Assembly (NCBI GenBank): GCA_034509925.1
Contig: CM067534.1
Location: 6,955,001 to 7,019,000 of the forward strand
Reading direction: 5' to 3'
Source: Hirudinaria manillensis
Taxonomy: Eukaryota > Annelida > Clitellata > Hirudinida > Hirudinidae
Length of the DNA stretch: 64,000 nt
Below, piece after piece: positions 1 to 13,910 of the stretch (position 1 is the stretch's first letter; each line of letters starts with the position of its first letter). The translations under genes were made by a program, and so were the position numbers. Under the pieces are notes generated by a model. That model saw nothing but the letters and a program-made list of their open reading frames with translations. It was not told the origin of the DNA and did no database searches.

Positions 1-1431
1 CCTTGCTAATAAATTGTATTTTCACGTCAACGGAACTATTAACATTGGAATTCTTCATCGTCCTTTGATCAACTTGCAACCCATCCATCCATCCATCCGT
101 CCGTCCGTCCGTGGGTTAGGGTTAGTATTAGGACGTAGTGATGGCTTACTTTCGGCCATCGTCATCATCATCATCATCATGATCTTTTTTATCATCATCA
201 ACGTCGTCGTCGTCATCGTCATCATCTTTAACATTGTTATCTGCTCGTGTGTCATTGTTGTCATAATAAAGCATTTCCAGGAAGATAACGATGCTGATGT
301 AAGATAGGTGTTCTTAGAAGTCATGGTCATCGTCATCATCATCATCGTCATCATCGTCTCCATCGCTTCAGTAGCCATGGTCTCGTCCACTCTGTTGCCC
401 CTACGAAATGATGCCTCCCGATCGTTTTGAAACGAGCATCGTGGGGGGGAATCCTTTCAAGCCCCTTCCCATCCGCCACCCCCTGTTAATGCATCCCACT
501 TGTTCCTTTATTTCCCACCACTCTATCCTTCCATCCTTCCAGGCCGATGTCAGCGGTCATTGAAATCGATGCTGTCACGATTAGATTACGTTCTCTTTTT
601 TTTTTTGAGTTTATGAGTTTATTGAACAAACAGTTATGTACACAAACGAATCAAATGAAACTTAAAATACAAAATAAACTCATAGGGTCAGTCTTAAGGA
701 AGCGCAAGCTTCCGCTAAACAGACTGGCCCTGGAAATCATAACATATATAAATACAACCATGTAAACTCAAACAGCTCTCACTAGATGAGTCTGTTGTTG
801 TTGCTTTTGTTGTCTGAACTTTTGTATTTGTTGCAAATGCACGGAAACATGGAGGCAAGCTATTGACCTTGAAACGTCCTCGTCATCATCCTCATCACCA
901 TCATCGTCATCATCACAGTTTGGCCTCTATTACTTGATAAGGCCACTACTTTCCAATGGATATAAAAACCCCATTTAAGAGTCTACAACCACCTTGAGTG
1001 GTACTGACATTTCTCCAGGCACAAATTATGGAATCAAGTGCCGGTCTTCACCTGTCTCTTCGCTCCATTCAGCACTCCATCCATCCATCCATTTCTCTAC
1101 AATCTATCAATCCTTCCAGCAATCCTTCAATCAATCACTCAATCAATCATCAATCAATCAATCCGTTGCAGGTAAACGGTATAAAAAATGTTTAACTTTT
1201 CAACATCTTCGACTTCAGACCTCCCTGAAGAGTCACAAAAAGAAGCCATTTTGTTCATTTTAGGATATTTTTCAAGGATTTTCTTTCATTTTCTCGAAAA
1301 TAAATAAATAAATAATAAAATAAAATAAAATAATATCTTTTCCAACGCTTCGTGATCTCGTTGTTTAAGGCAGCGTGAAATGATTTCCTTCGATTTGTTT
1401 ATTAAATTCAATTTCACTCCTTTTACGATCG

Positions 1432-1492
<61 letters not shown>

Positions 1493-2705
1493 TAATAATA
1501 ATAATAATATTAATAATAATTTATTTTATAAACATCGACGATTATAAATAAATTTTTATGTAAACATTTTTATATATATTCGATAATTCAGAAATTTGTT
1601 TAAAAGCACGGACAATTGCAAATAAATCTTTATTTAACTGATTATTCATTCGATAATTCAGAAATATTTTTAAAAACATCGACAATTGTAAACAAACTTT
1701 TATTTAAATAGTTCGAATTTATTCCGAAATTATCGAATTTATTCGTTAATTCCAAAAATTCCCCTTCGAAGTTCAAAGGTTACGAAGGCAAGAATGAAGG
1801 AGCATTGCCTCCTTCTGGAGACCCGAAACGCTTGGGGATCAGAGGGGCTTTCCAGTGGTTTTTATTTATGAGTTTCGCTTTCGCTTTCGTTAAGTTGTCT
1901 CTTGATCGATGACGCGTCGCTAAATCCGCGAGCCATTACTGCGCATGTCTGCGACCTCATTTCCGTTTGTCCTCCGCCATTGTTGCCATGGAGATTACGA
2001 GATCCACCTGCTCTCCAAGATGAATTTTTTGAATCAATTATTTTTTTTTTTAAATGAACAAATATTCGTTATTAATTTGCACTCGGCTCTTAACCTCTTA
2101 GAATTTCCAAAAAATTAAAAATTAAAATTAAAAAATTAAAAATTAAAATTAAAAAACATAAATATCCTTCGTCACCTTGGCAACGGAAATGTTGCAACGA
2201 TTTAAATAAAAAATAATGTGAATCTCGAGCTGGAAGTTCCGGCTCGGAAATTCCGAGAAATGATTATTAGTTCCGCCACTAGAAACTTTCCACCTCCCAG
2301 TGTTTCCATGGAAACGGATTTAAAAATAAACAAATTTTTTTAAATTTTTAAACAATTATTTATTTATAAACAAATATTTATTAATAAACAATTATTCATT
2401 TATAAACAATTATTTATTTATGCATTATTTTCGACATGTTGAGGTTACGCGTCAATCTTGAATCCCTTAATATCAATCCCTCATGATGCACCCAAAAAAA
2501 AACTCCGTAACACATATTACGTTACGTAAATACATTTCTTTCGAAAAGAAGAATAAATAGAATATAAAAAATAAATGCTGAAAAATGAATGCTTAAAAAC
2601 TGACGGAAACGTTCTATCAGCGCAGAAATATCCTCAGAGGATGTCTAATATTCCACGGGATGTCCCTCCCTGCATCCACACACTATCTCTCTTTCTTTCT
2701 TTCTT

Positions 2706-2752
<47 letters not shown>

Positions 2753-3554
2753 GATTCTGTCGAACACTCTGTATCTTCTGGTAGTCCTTTGTATCTCTTC
2801 GTGTGGCTCGATGTGTCTCCTTGTATTGCTCTGTTCTTCTTAGTATATTTCTATGTGCTTCTAAGTATTCCTCTGTTCTTCGTATTTCTCTGTGCTTCTT
2901 CGTATTTCTCTGTTCTTCTTTGTACTTCTCTGTGCTTCTAAGTATTCCTCTGTGCTTCTAAGTATTTCTCTGTTCTTCTAAGTATTCCTCTGTTCTTCTA
3001 AGTATTTCTCTGTGCTTCTAAGTATTTCTCTTTTCTTCTATGTATTTCTCTGTGCTTCTAAGTATTTCTCTGCGCTTCTAAGTATTCCTCTGTTCTTCTT
3101 TGTATTTCTCTGTGCTTCTAAGTATTCCTCTGTGCTTCTAAGTATTCCTCTGTGCTTCTAAGTATTTCTCTGTGGTTCTCTGTCGGTATTTGCTCGTATA
3201 AGCGGAGCCACATTACGGGAGGCCTGAATGATAAACAATAGACAAATAAGTGAAATGCGATCTTCTTGTTTTTCTGACGAGTGCAAAGAATTTCAGAAAC
3301 ATTTGTTTGTTTTATTTCCGTTTAAAAAATAAAAAATAAAAAAGAAGAAGAAAATCTTTTCTTAAAAATAGTTTTTATATTTTTATAATAACTTTTTTTT
3401 TTGCGTTTCGTTATTAGAAATGTATCAATTTCAGGCCGCATTCTCCGACTATGCTCGTGTAAATCATAATAATTATTATAAATTATTATTATAATTATTA
3501 TTATTATTATGCATTTAATTATTATTATTATTATTATTATTGTTGTTGTTGTTG

Positions 3555-3617
<63 letters not shown>

Positions 3618-4494
3618 GGCATTTAATTATTATTATTATTATTAAAATTTAAGTCAAGAAGTGCTTCATTCTCTGAAATAAAAAACTTCGATTCGACCCC
3701 CGCCAATGAAACATCAGGAGGCATGGGATTCGGATTCAAAGAAGACGTGGAGAGCTGAATTTGACGGAGTTGATGGAGTTGGAAAGACTCACGTGGGAGA
3801 CCTTATCCAGTATTTTCGTTCTGAATGAATGAGTCCGTGAAATTTCCAAATGTTTAAAAATAGATTCAAGATGGCCGACCGTTGACGTACCTTAAGCTGA
3901 TACTTACTCCCCGATCGGTCAATTCCCCTCGTTTTGACGTAATGAGGAAACAAATTATTCTTAACCAATTTGAGTATATTGCTCTGGCACTATTTGACGA
4001 CCAGACAACCATCGCCATCGTTTTCGTCGTCGTCATCATAACCATCATCGTCGTCGTCGGCATCGTCGTCATCTCCGTCTCCCGGTAGCACCGTGAATAA
4101 CGGATCGCACGCATCATAACAAGCCACTTACAAAGTTTGTTTGTTCCACATGGAAAACTATTTTTATCGACCCTGGGATTTCCATCTTTAAGCTTAACGT
4201 TGTTGACGTTTCTCGGTTGCTGTAAACATAATGCTCTTGACATATTTTGAACAGATAAGTAACACATTTTTTTGTGAGTTATTGGTGTTGTTGTTGCTGT
4301 TGTTGTTGTTTGTTGTTGTTATTGCTGTTGTTGTTGTTGTGGTTGTTGCTGTTGCAATTTGTTGCCATAGCGACGTGATTCTGGTGCGTTATTGGCCTTA
4401 TTATCGTTATTATTATTATTATTATTATTACTATTACTATTACTATTATTATTATTATTATTATTATTGTGTTTTTATTTTTTTCATGTTTCAG
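1..4494. other. Upstream intron/flank of Shaw gene, microsatellite-rich, no coding exon seen
   Basis: I find no convincing exon here on either strand, and no Kv T1 tetramerisation motif. The stretch holds (CATC/CGTC)n at about 75-110, ATC/GTC runs at 160-370, (AAT)n at 1433-1509, (TC)n at about 2685-2752, a 20-bp minisatellite at 2770-3180, (ATT)n with an embedded (GTT)n at 3463-3648, (TTG)n at 4280-4365 and (TTA)n at 4400-4471. It is most simply the intron before the S1 exon of Shaw, because the T1-coding exon must lie further left. Confidence 0.6.
2770..3180. repeat. 20-bp minisatellite (unit like agtattcctctgtgcttcta)
   Basis: The unit AGTATTCCTCTGTGCTTCTA repeats head to tail with small variations (T/C and G/T changes), clearest from about 2878 to 3178 with roughly 15 units. 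Earlier units are more degenerate and run back into a (TC)n tract, which may have seeded the array. It lies in presumed intronic or intergenic DNA and has no coding role that I can see. Confidence 0.9.
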
Positions 4495-5935
4495 ATCGTG
4501 GCAACAATTTCCGTCTTCTTCATCGTCATGTCCATCCTCTCCTTCTGCCTTAAAACCCACTGCTTCATGCGGGTCAGGGTCAACAACCACCGCGACCTTG
4601 AACTCAACAACCTGACCTGGTCTCACAACGTCAACGAGAGTCACATCACGTCCCATTATCGAACAGACACGACCATACCGCCGGGCTACCTCGTCGACTT
4701 GAGCGATGACCTTAACTTGACCTACTTGCATACTAACGAGCGGTCAATACGATCGTCCGACGAATATGACGACGAATATGAAGCCGATGACAGCGAGAAA
4801 ATCATCGATCCGAGACTGGGGGAGGAGTCAAAGCAGGTGCTTACAGGTGACAACCAATCAGACGCTGACAACTCCACCGACGATTCCATGACGCACGGAC
4901 AGTTGAGGGACAGGCGGAAGAAGGAACGCGAGGCAGGCTGGAAGACCCAGAAAGGAAGAACGAAACTCGGATCTAAAAATAGAAAGCCGGAAAATCCAGG
5001 AACGCAGAGATCCAAGAATGATTTATCGGATTACGACGGACAAGAAGTTACTTCGAGTCGGGAATTTGCACACACGTCATCGTCGTCGTCATCATCGTCA
5101 TCGTCGTCCGCACATCACCACCACATTGCAGACAATAACAACAACAGCAGCCCAACCACCACCACCACCACCACCACCAACAACAACAATAACAACAAGA
5201 ACGACTTTTACGACTACCACGACGGCACCTGCCACGACAGCGACGACACGGAACCACATCCCGCCTTTTTCTACGTCGACTGCGTCTGTAACGTTTGGTT
5301 CACCTTCGAGTTTCTCATCAGATTGTTGGTCGCCAGGCGGCGTCTGGTCTTCCTCAGGGCACCTGTCAACATCATCGACCTGGTGGCCACGCTGTCCTTC
5401 TATGCGGACGTCCTTGTCATTCACATGGGCAAGAAGAATTGGGTGCTCGAGATATTCAGCATCGTTAGAATCATGAGACTCTTCAAGCTCACGAGGTCGG
5501 TCGGATGGATGGATAGGTGGATTGATGGATGGATGGATGAGCAGAGAAGGAGAGGATGGGTAGATGTATGGGTGGGTGGATGGATGGATCGATGGACGGA
5601 TGGGTGAGTAGAGAAGGAGAGGATGGGTAGATGTATGGGTGGGTGGATGGATGGATCGATGGACGGATGGGTGAGTAGAGGAGAGGATGGTTGGAAGGAC
5701 GAGTGGGTAAAATTGATGGGTAGGTCGGTACTAGATGAGTCATCAAGGTCAAATAGGTTTCTTGTTTTTGTTTTTGTTTTTTTGTTTCTTTCGATTTCAA
5801 CAACGAATGCAATTGGTCAACAAATCGATGCAAAAGGTGACTCATTGGATATAAATTTAAACGAATCGATAGATAGATTGAATGAACGAATGAATGAATA
5901 AAAGAACGAACGGATGGATGGACGGATGGATGGAC

Positions 5936-5969
<34 letters not shown>

Positions 5970-7477
5970 ATGGATGGATGGACGGATGGACGGACGGACG
6001 GATGGATGGACGGACGGACGGATGGATGGACGGACGGATGGAGTGGTGAATGAATGAGCACGCGATGAGCAGGTACAAGAGAGGAGGGCCGATGATGTAA
6101 TGCCCGTAAGTAAGGACACCTGCAAAGCACGACGAAGACACGTTCCTATTCACGTCTTCGTCGTGACACGCGAGTCATTCACGAGGCAGTGTTTTATTTT
6201 CTCAATGAATGACTTTTCTCCATTTCTTGACCTGACATAAATAAGACCGTGTTCCGGTTCTGATTGGACGGCGACCATCCATTCACGTTGGCGATAAGTG
6301 GGTCGTGTCAAAGTCACGAGTTGATGCGGACTTACGACAGTCACATTCAACTGTTCCTAAAAATGGTTAAATAAAGATCTCCATAAATTATTAAAAGCAG
6401 TACAGCACTGAGCTAAGTACAACGTACTTGTTTTTAGTATTAAACAAGATTGTATCTTAGTACAATGTCCTACCAGTGACGATTCAAACAAAGAACTGTG
6501 AATTATTTCTTAAATTGAATTTTAACTTTCTATGCGTCCTCACAGGAAATTCATTCATTCCTTTATCAAAGTTTCTTCCCTTTTTCGAGAGAATATTGAA
6601 ATTGTATCTAAAAATAGAATATAAATCCAGTTTCACTTTCAATTTCACTTTAAGGGTTAAGGAATAAATTTTATTGTATATTATATTATGTTATGTTATG
6701 TTATGTTATGTTATGTCACGTCACGTCACGTCACGTCACATTATATTATATTATATTATATTATATTATATTATATTATATTATATTATATTATATTATA
6801 TTATATTATATTATATTATATTATATTATATTATATTATATTATATTATATTATATTATATTATATTATATTATATTATATTATATTATATTATATTACG
6901 TAGAATTTAAAAATAAAAAGCATTTAATATGAAGAAAAGCGAAAGAAAAACCATTCTACCCGTGTGGTCTTCCATCGGTTGGAGACAAAGGACATGTATT
7001 CGTCTTGTGTGTTCTTCGTGATCAGACATGACGACAACGTCATCACCTGATCCATCGATCGAGAGCCAAAGTGAAAGGGTCAATTGATTCCTCGTAATTC
7101 ATATTTATTAATATTATTGTTATTATAAATTATTATTATTATTATTAATATCATCATCATCATCAACATCGTTATTATCATCATCGTCATCGTCATCATC
7201 ATCACAGTCATATAAGCGTGTATCCGAACATTTTCCAGCCAATGGAGTAAGTTGGTTCCTGGTGCTGGATTGAGTGAGATGGAAAAGAAAATAAATAAAC
7301 AAATAAATAAATAAATAAACGAATAATGGAGAGAGTGACTGAGTTTTTGTGAGGGGATCTCACACGATGCAAATGTATTTAGGAGAACGAGACACGCTGT
7401 CAGACCTCCAGTCGTAGAATCAATCAATCAATCGATCAATCAATCAATCGATCAATCAATCAATCAACCAACCAATT

Positions 7478-7558
<81 letters not shown>

Positions 7559-7585
7559 ATCAATCAATCAATCAACCAACCAATT

Positions 7586-7635
<50 letters not shown>

Positions 7636-8749
7636 CCAACCAACCAATCAACCAACCAACCAATCAATCAATCAAAAGACCAACCAATAAACCAATAACC
7701 ATATCAAGTGCAACTCCCATCAACAATTCATTTATCACATCGTTTATCCTTCATTCACTCATTTTCTCTGTTACTTCCGTTTAAGTCCAAGTTTGTTTAA
7801 AAGATTAAAATTAATTTACTTTTTAAGTTTAGGGTTACTGAGTGCTCTTCTTTGAATTCCTCTCCTCTTGAGATACGAGATGAGGGCGACGATGACATTG
7901 CTTTTAATTCATTGTTGTTCAGGATATTGGGTGCAACTCATTTGCCTCGTAATCTGATTGGCTGCTTCCAATCGAATTCTTGAAGCGACCTTCAAGTTTA
8001 GTTGGATTGAAGGTCGTCAATTGATGTCAATTTCAATCACCCTTCAATCATTTAGTTTCAGTCGATCCTAATTACGGCCAATATCAATCGCGTTCGACCG
8101 ATCAGTCTTTGCAATCGACTTCGATCATTCTCAATCACGGTCAGCATCAATCACATTCAATCGACATCAACCCAGGCACTCCCCGGGACTGAAGATTCTC
8201 ATCCACACGTTCAAGGCGAGCGCCCACGAACTGTCACTGCTGGTCTTCTTCCTCGTCCTCTTCATCGTCGTCTTCGCCTCACTGGTCTTCTACGCAGAGC
8301 GAACTCAGCCGAATAAGCAGAACGACTTCACCTCCATACCCGTAGGCCTGTGGTGGGCCATCGTAACCATGACGACGGTGGGCTATGGCGACATGACGCC
8401 CAAGACCTACATGGGCATGCTGGTCGGCTCCGTCTGCGCCCTGACCGGCGTACTGACTATAGCCCTGCCGGTGCCCGTAATCGTCAGCAACTTCGGTCTT
8501 TTCTACTCGCACATGCAGGCACGGGCCAAGCTGCCCAAGAAGAGACGCAGGGTGCTCCCGGTCGAAGCCGTCCGACCGAAGGGGGGTCTCAGGAACCTGG
8601 CCGTTCCGCCAGGGTACCTCGGAGGTCAGGCGTTGAGGTTCAACTCATTCAGGAACCGAGGAAACGTGCCTGGTGAGTTCGCCTGATGATGACGTTGATG
8701 GTGACGATGGCGATGATGATATCTAATGATTTCTTTAACATTTTTAACT

Positions 8750-8800
<51 letters not shown>

Positions 8801-8953
8801 CATCATCATCATCAACATCTGCATTGATTTGGTGGTCATCATTCTTCTTATCAGCAGGATTAGGCAAAGGTGCACTCCACGAGTTGCTGCCATTCTGCAA
8901 CAGTGAGTAGAGTTGTTTCTGATTGATGACGATTGTTATTGTGATTGATAGTT

Positions 8954-8988
<35 letters not shown>

Positions 8989-9861
8989 AGTGATGGTGAT
9001 GATGGTGACGACAACGACGACGACGATGATGATGGTGATGTTAATTATGATAGTTATGATGATGGCGATGGAAAAGAAAAGCGTGGTAGTGCTTCTGATA
9101 ATAATAATGATGATGATGATGATTATGATGGTGATGATGATGACTTTCAACGTTGTCGATGGCGGTGCTCCGTAAGCCTTCGGGTCCAAGTGGTCGACCT
9201 TTGACCCCCCCCGACGAACGCAGACGTTTCCATGACGACCTTCAACAGCCTCCTCAGTAATTATTATTTCTTTCGAGTGCACACATCCGCCGGTAATTAA
9301 TGGGCTCTCAACGTCACCATGGTTACCACCGATCATGCTACTCACCCCCAACCCTCCCCCAACCCTCCTCAACCTTCCCCAACCCTCGCCCAAATAAAGG
9401 AAACTCGCTGTCATCATTACCATCATCGTCGTCATCGTCATCTTCGTCATCATCACAAATGTCAGCAAATAGCTCTTGAGGGTCATCATTTTCATTGTCA
9501 ATATGACCGCAAATTATCCGGAAATTGGACGAGTGACGTAAGAAACAAATGGACAAACATCATCTCCTCCTCTTCCTCCTCCTCCTCATCTTCTTCCTCT
9601 TCTTCTTCGTCGTCGTCATCATCATTTCATCCATCGTCGTCATCATCATCAGCAGCAGCAACATCACGCCTGAGTGGTTATCATGACCAATGCTTATCTA
9701 GGTTCAATATATTTCGTTTGCATATTAAATATTAAATGACTCGTTCATCAAAAATCAACATTACAACGATAACAACAATATAGCACGTACAACATTCGTT
9801 AATAAAAAAATAAAAAATAAATAAAAATAATAGTAATAATAATAATAACAGTAATAATAAC

Positions 9862-9899
<38 letters not shown>

Positions 9900-10369
9900 T
9901 AATAATAATAATAACAATAATAACAATAATAATAATAAGTTTGGAGAAACTCAAACAAATATCGTCATCGTTAAATAAAGAGTCAATTTTATTTTTTTAA
10001 AAAAAGCTACAAATGTATTTTAAGACAAACGTCCGCATAATTAAACATTGTATCTATTCAAAAATATTCAATAATATTTATGAGATAATATATTTATATT
10101 AAAATATAATAATATAAAATATAATTTATTTAAATTAAAATATAATGAAAACAACAAGATGTCTTAAGAATATCATCCTTGACTCCTTGAAGCCAACTCC
10201 GCCTGCCTCCGAGTTGCCATGGCAACGTCACCTGGCGTACCTCCGTTACCATGGCAACGATACCTGCTCCAAGGAGTGGCGGATGTCGAGATGCAATAAC
10301 GTGTCAAGGATTTACAATTATTTCTCGAGGATAAAATCTTTATTATTATTATTGTTATTATTATTATTA

Positions 10370-10460
<91 letters not shown>

Positions 10461-11107
10461 GTTATTGTTATTATAATTTTTTTTAATGTTTAACTGCTAA
10501 TTCCGCATAATTTATTCGTACGATTATTAGCATAATTTATGAGCATAATTGTGTCAAATGGGTTAATTGAGTTCCGATACGGTTGCAACCTATGTCAATC
10601 ATAATCATCATCATGATCACTTTTGGTTGGTTTTTGAATATTAATAATCTAATTTGAATATTAATTAGCTAATTTGATTTTTAATGAGCGTCCAATTGTG
10701 ATGTTAAGTAGACGATCGTGAAAACAATAATCAGAGTTTTGCTTAATTTATTCATAAGGTACGGAACGTGATTACCCTGCCACTGGGTGATTGTGATGAT
10801 GATGATGACGAGGATGATGATGACGACGACGATGGCGTCGGTGGTGATGATGATGATGACGATGAATTATTCATACAATAATGCAATTGCTTTATTCCAT
10901 ATTTTTTATACGTTTGTTCGCAATTTTTCAGACTACTCGACGAACCTGTTCGAGCGAGGTGAGAAAATTATTCTTAATAATTATTATAAATAATAATAAT
11001 CATCATCATCATCATCACCATCATCATCACCATCATCATTATCATCATCGTCGTCGTCATCGCCGTCATAATCGTCATCACCATCATCATCATCATCATC
11101 ATCGTCG

Positions 11108-11139
<32 letters not shown>

Positions 11140-13910
11140 ATCATCATCATCACCAGTATTGTTCGAAAATATCGTTCACTGGTTATTTACCCCATACCAA
11201 AAGTCACTCGATACGTTACCTACCTCCGCTTCGATTTTCGATGGAGAAATTGTAAATTATTTCGAACAAATTTCACTTAAATTCCAGTTAATTAAATATC
11301 AATTTAAATTATTTTTTTATTCAAAAATAATTACTTTCTGTGAATTATTTTTCTTTTTCTATTTATTTTCTAAAAATTTCCTGAAATTAGCCAGAAATAA
11401 ATAAAATTAATTCGGTCCCGTGGAACCGTCCAAGATGGCATCCGGACTTCCATTTCAATTCCGTTGCGTTCCACGACCTTGGAATTTCCATCGCCTCTCG
11501 TCACGACATTCGACTTTTAAGAATTCAAACTCTTTATGCTTGCAAATAATTAGATATTTCAAGGTTTTAATTCTTATTTGTCAGGCCAGAGAAGTCGAAT
11601 TATTTATAATTACAACCATATCGACGATCTACCGTTGACGACGACGACGACGACGACGACGATGGTGATGACTATGCCTGTGACGATGACGCTTATGATG
11701 ACTATAACGTTGACGACGATGATGATGATGATGATGATGATAATGACTATGACGGTGACGACGATGATAATGATTATGCCTGTGACTATGACGCTTATGA
11801 TGACTATGACGTTGACGATGACAACGCCACGATGATGATGGCTATGGCGGTGACGATGACGATGTTGATGATGATGGAAGACCGCGGTGCTTTGACGGTT
11901 TTTAAGTCAAAGTGATGGTTTGATGTAAGGAAATATTTATGAGTTCCAGAAGTCCGTCAAAACTCAACAATCTGTTGACAACAATTTTGACAACAATGTT
12001 GAACGATGAGTTTCCAATCGACGTGATTGAAGATGTTTTTCTGGCTTCGAGTACTTATTTTACTACAGGTCTGGTTGATGGTTGATGGTTGATGGATCTG
12101 CTTCAACCAACGACGTAGTGAATGACTGATCGTCCGAGAGGAGGAATGCAAAACAAAAAAAGAATAAGGATGGTTTCTTAGAAAAACATGATTCTTTTTT
12201 TTTAGAGAAGCGGAGAAGCAAAAATGAATGAATGAATGAGTGAGTGAATGAATGAACGATAATGAGAGAAATCCCCTGGCTTAGGAAATATAAGATCCAA
12301 TCAGCTATAGGGGACAATTTCATTGAAAACATGACCCCATGTCCGAGCTGGCTTTTGCAGTCTTGCGGTGTCTCATTATTCTTGTGCGTTATGACCAAAG
12401 AACAACAGATTGCCATTTGGAAAGCTAATTTGCCGTGAATTAACGTTGCCTTTTTGTCATTTTGCAGTTAAATTAGCCTGAAATCGTGGCAAAATAAGAA
12501 CAAAAAAGAAATGATTATCCCTAATATTGAAAATAAAGATGAAATAACCGTTCTTATCTGTCTAACCTCAGGCTAAAGTTTCTTTCCGTTTCAATTTAAG
12601 ACCAGTTCCTTATAATGACTGAATTGGGTTGGTACAGATAAGACACGATCATCTTAAATCATTCGTGGATCTGCGATGTACGACCCTTGGAAGGTAATTT
12701 TAACCACATGCCCAGCGCTCAAAGACTTGCTCATCCAAGCACGAACGAATGAATGAATGAATAAATGAATGAATTCATTCCCCAGTGAATGCATTCATTC
12801 GTACGTGCATGAATGCATTTTCGCCGGGCATTAATGCATTAATTTTTCGGCAATTTTGTCCGATAAAAGTTACTAAAAAGTATAATCGAATCAGAAACAC
12901 GAATTAAAATCGAAACGTCGGATTGGAATTCCCAGCGTCCATAAATAATTGACGCACAGAAACACGTCCCATTGGTAGGACCGCGTCGTTCTTAATTGAC
13001 GCTGGAAAATTCCCTCCGTATTTTACATCCATCGCTGGCATAAATCAGCCAATTAAATTGAGCTTTCTCATCTTTTATCAGCCATTTATCATTTGTGAAA
13101 GCACACGTGTCTCCTCGTGTTTTGTTGATTCGACATCGCCTGGAAAATAGGAATAGGTTTGAAATGAACGATAACCATCCATCCATCCATCCGTCCACCC
13201 TCCCATCCGTCCGTCCATCTGTCCGACTATTCGTTCCTTCGTTCCTTCTTTTCAGGGAAATCCCTGTCTCAGAACTCGAACATCCACAGAGTACCCACGA
13301 ACCCGACCAATGCCCCCATGACGCAAGGAAACTTCCTGACCGTCTCTAATGGTGCTCTTGGTTTTTTTTCCAAATTGGATCTTTCTTTAATTGACCCATT
13401 ATTATTATTATTATTATTATTTTATTTTTTTTTTATTATTTGGATAAAAACCAATTTTAAAGAATTGTTTATTATTATGCAATGAGTCAATTTCATGGAA
13501 CGAATCAATGGTCACTCTAAGTATAATTACAAGGGACACTGTGTGAGAAACTATCTCAACTTGTTAAAACATTTTATTATATTATATTTTCAAAATATAT
13601 TTATTTATTTATTTTATTTCATTATTAAATTATATTTATTCATCCGACAGCCTTCGCAAACAACCACCCACGTCCCTGTGACGCCCCAAGCACCCCCTCG
13701 TCTGCCAAGAAAGCGGTGACGTTGACTCCACTTCTGCCGAACAAACTCAGCAGTCAGAGTTTCCTGTCCAGGCGATACTCGAAAGAGAAGAATGAATTTC
13801 GCCGGAGATCGGCCAGTCCGAGCATAGTCGTCACACCCGTCTCTCTGGCACAAGACCCGGTCATCCAACCCCAGAGCATCAAAGCCCAGTCCACCCTAAC
13901 CGTGGCCTAA
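4495..13910 (+). CDS. Shaw: Shaw-type (Kv3-like) voltage-gated potassium channel, 5' end missing
   Basis: Four exons with matching phases: 4495-5495, 8176-8672, 13256-13351 and 13651-13910 (TAA). The product is a plasma-membrane K+ channel subunit. Exon 1 encodes S1 ([14 protein letters not shown]), a very long S1-S2 loop, S2 ([16 protein letters not shown]), S3 and the start of S4. S4 reads [11 protein letters not shown], with few charges, as in Drosophila Shaw and unlike Shaker. Exon 2 encodes S5, the pore with [10 protein letters not shown] (selectivity filter at about 8375-8392), S6 with the PVPVIV hinge, and the Shaw-typical [13 protein letters not shown]. Exons 3-4 encode a Ser/Pro-rich cytoplasmic tail ending STLTVA. 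The T1 domain and start codon are outside the window to the left. The S1-S2 loop is about 235 residues and rich in Ser, His, Thr and Asn repeats. Family identity is firm; the tail exons rest on splice signals and phase. Confidence 0.93.
5496..8175. repeat. Shaw intron with tetra- and pentanucleotide arrays
   Basis: This intron is dominated by simple repeats. (GGAT)n tracts lie at about 5500-5690 and 5908-6045. A pentanucleotide block at 6681-6898 changes unit from TTATG to TCACG to TTATA. ATT/ATC runs lie at about 7105-7206 and a long (CAAT)n array at about 7412-7676. Apparent long ORFs in the GGAT and TTATA arrays are translations of repeats. No exon was found between the two Shaw exons. Confidence 0.85.
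8673..13255. repeat. Shaw intron with trinucleotide arrays
   Basis: This intron holds (AAT)n at 8748-8800, (GAT)n at about 8943-9150, TCC/TCA runs at 9560-9660, (AAT)n at about 9820-9945, (ATT)n at 10335-10475, (ATC)n at 10985-11158, GAC/GAT runs at 11638-11880 and (GAAT)n at about 12220-12260. No conserved coding segment was recognised. The many ORFs here encode homopolymers or dipeptide repeats and are not genes. Confidence 0.8.

Noticed and set aside
4231..4494. Extension of the Shaw S1 frame upstream to an ATG at 4231
   Set aside because: The upstream part is poly-Leu, poly-Val and poly-Tyr translation of TTG and TTA microsatellites. A good acceptor (TTTCATGTTTCAG) ends at 4494 and a Kv channel needs a T1 exon before S1.
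5489..6153. Long minus-strand ORFs of HPSIHPS type
   Set aside because: They are translations of the (GGAT)n array in a Shaw intron; every frame is open because the repeat lacks stops.
6674..6932. Overlapping YYIILYYI ORFs
   Set aside because: Pure translation of the TTATA pentanucleotide repeat.
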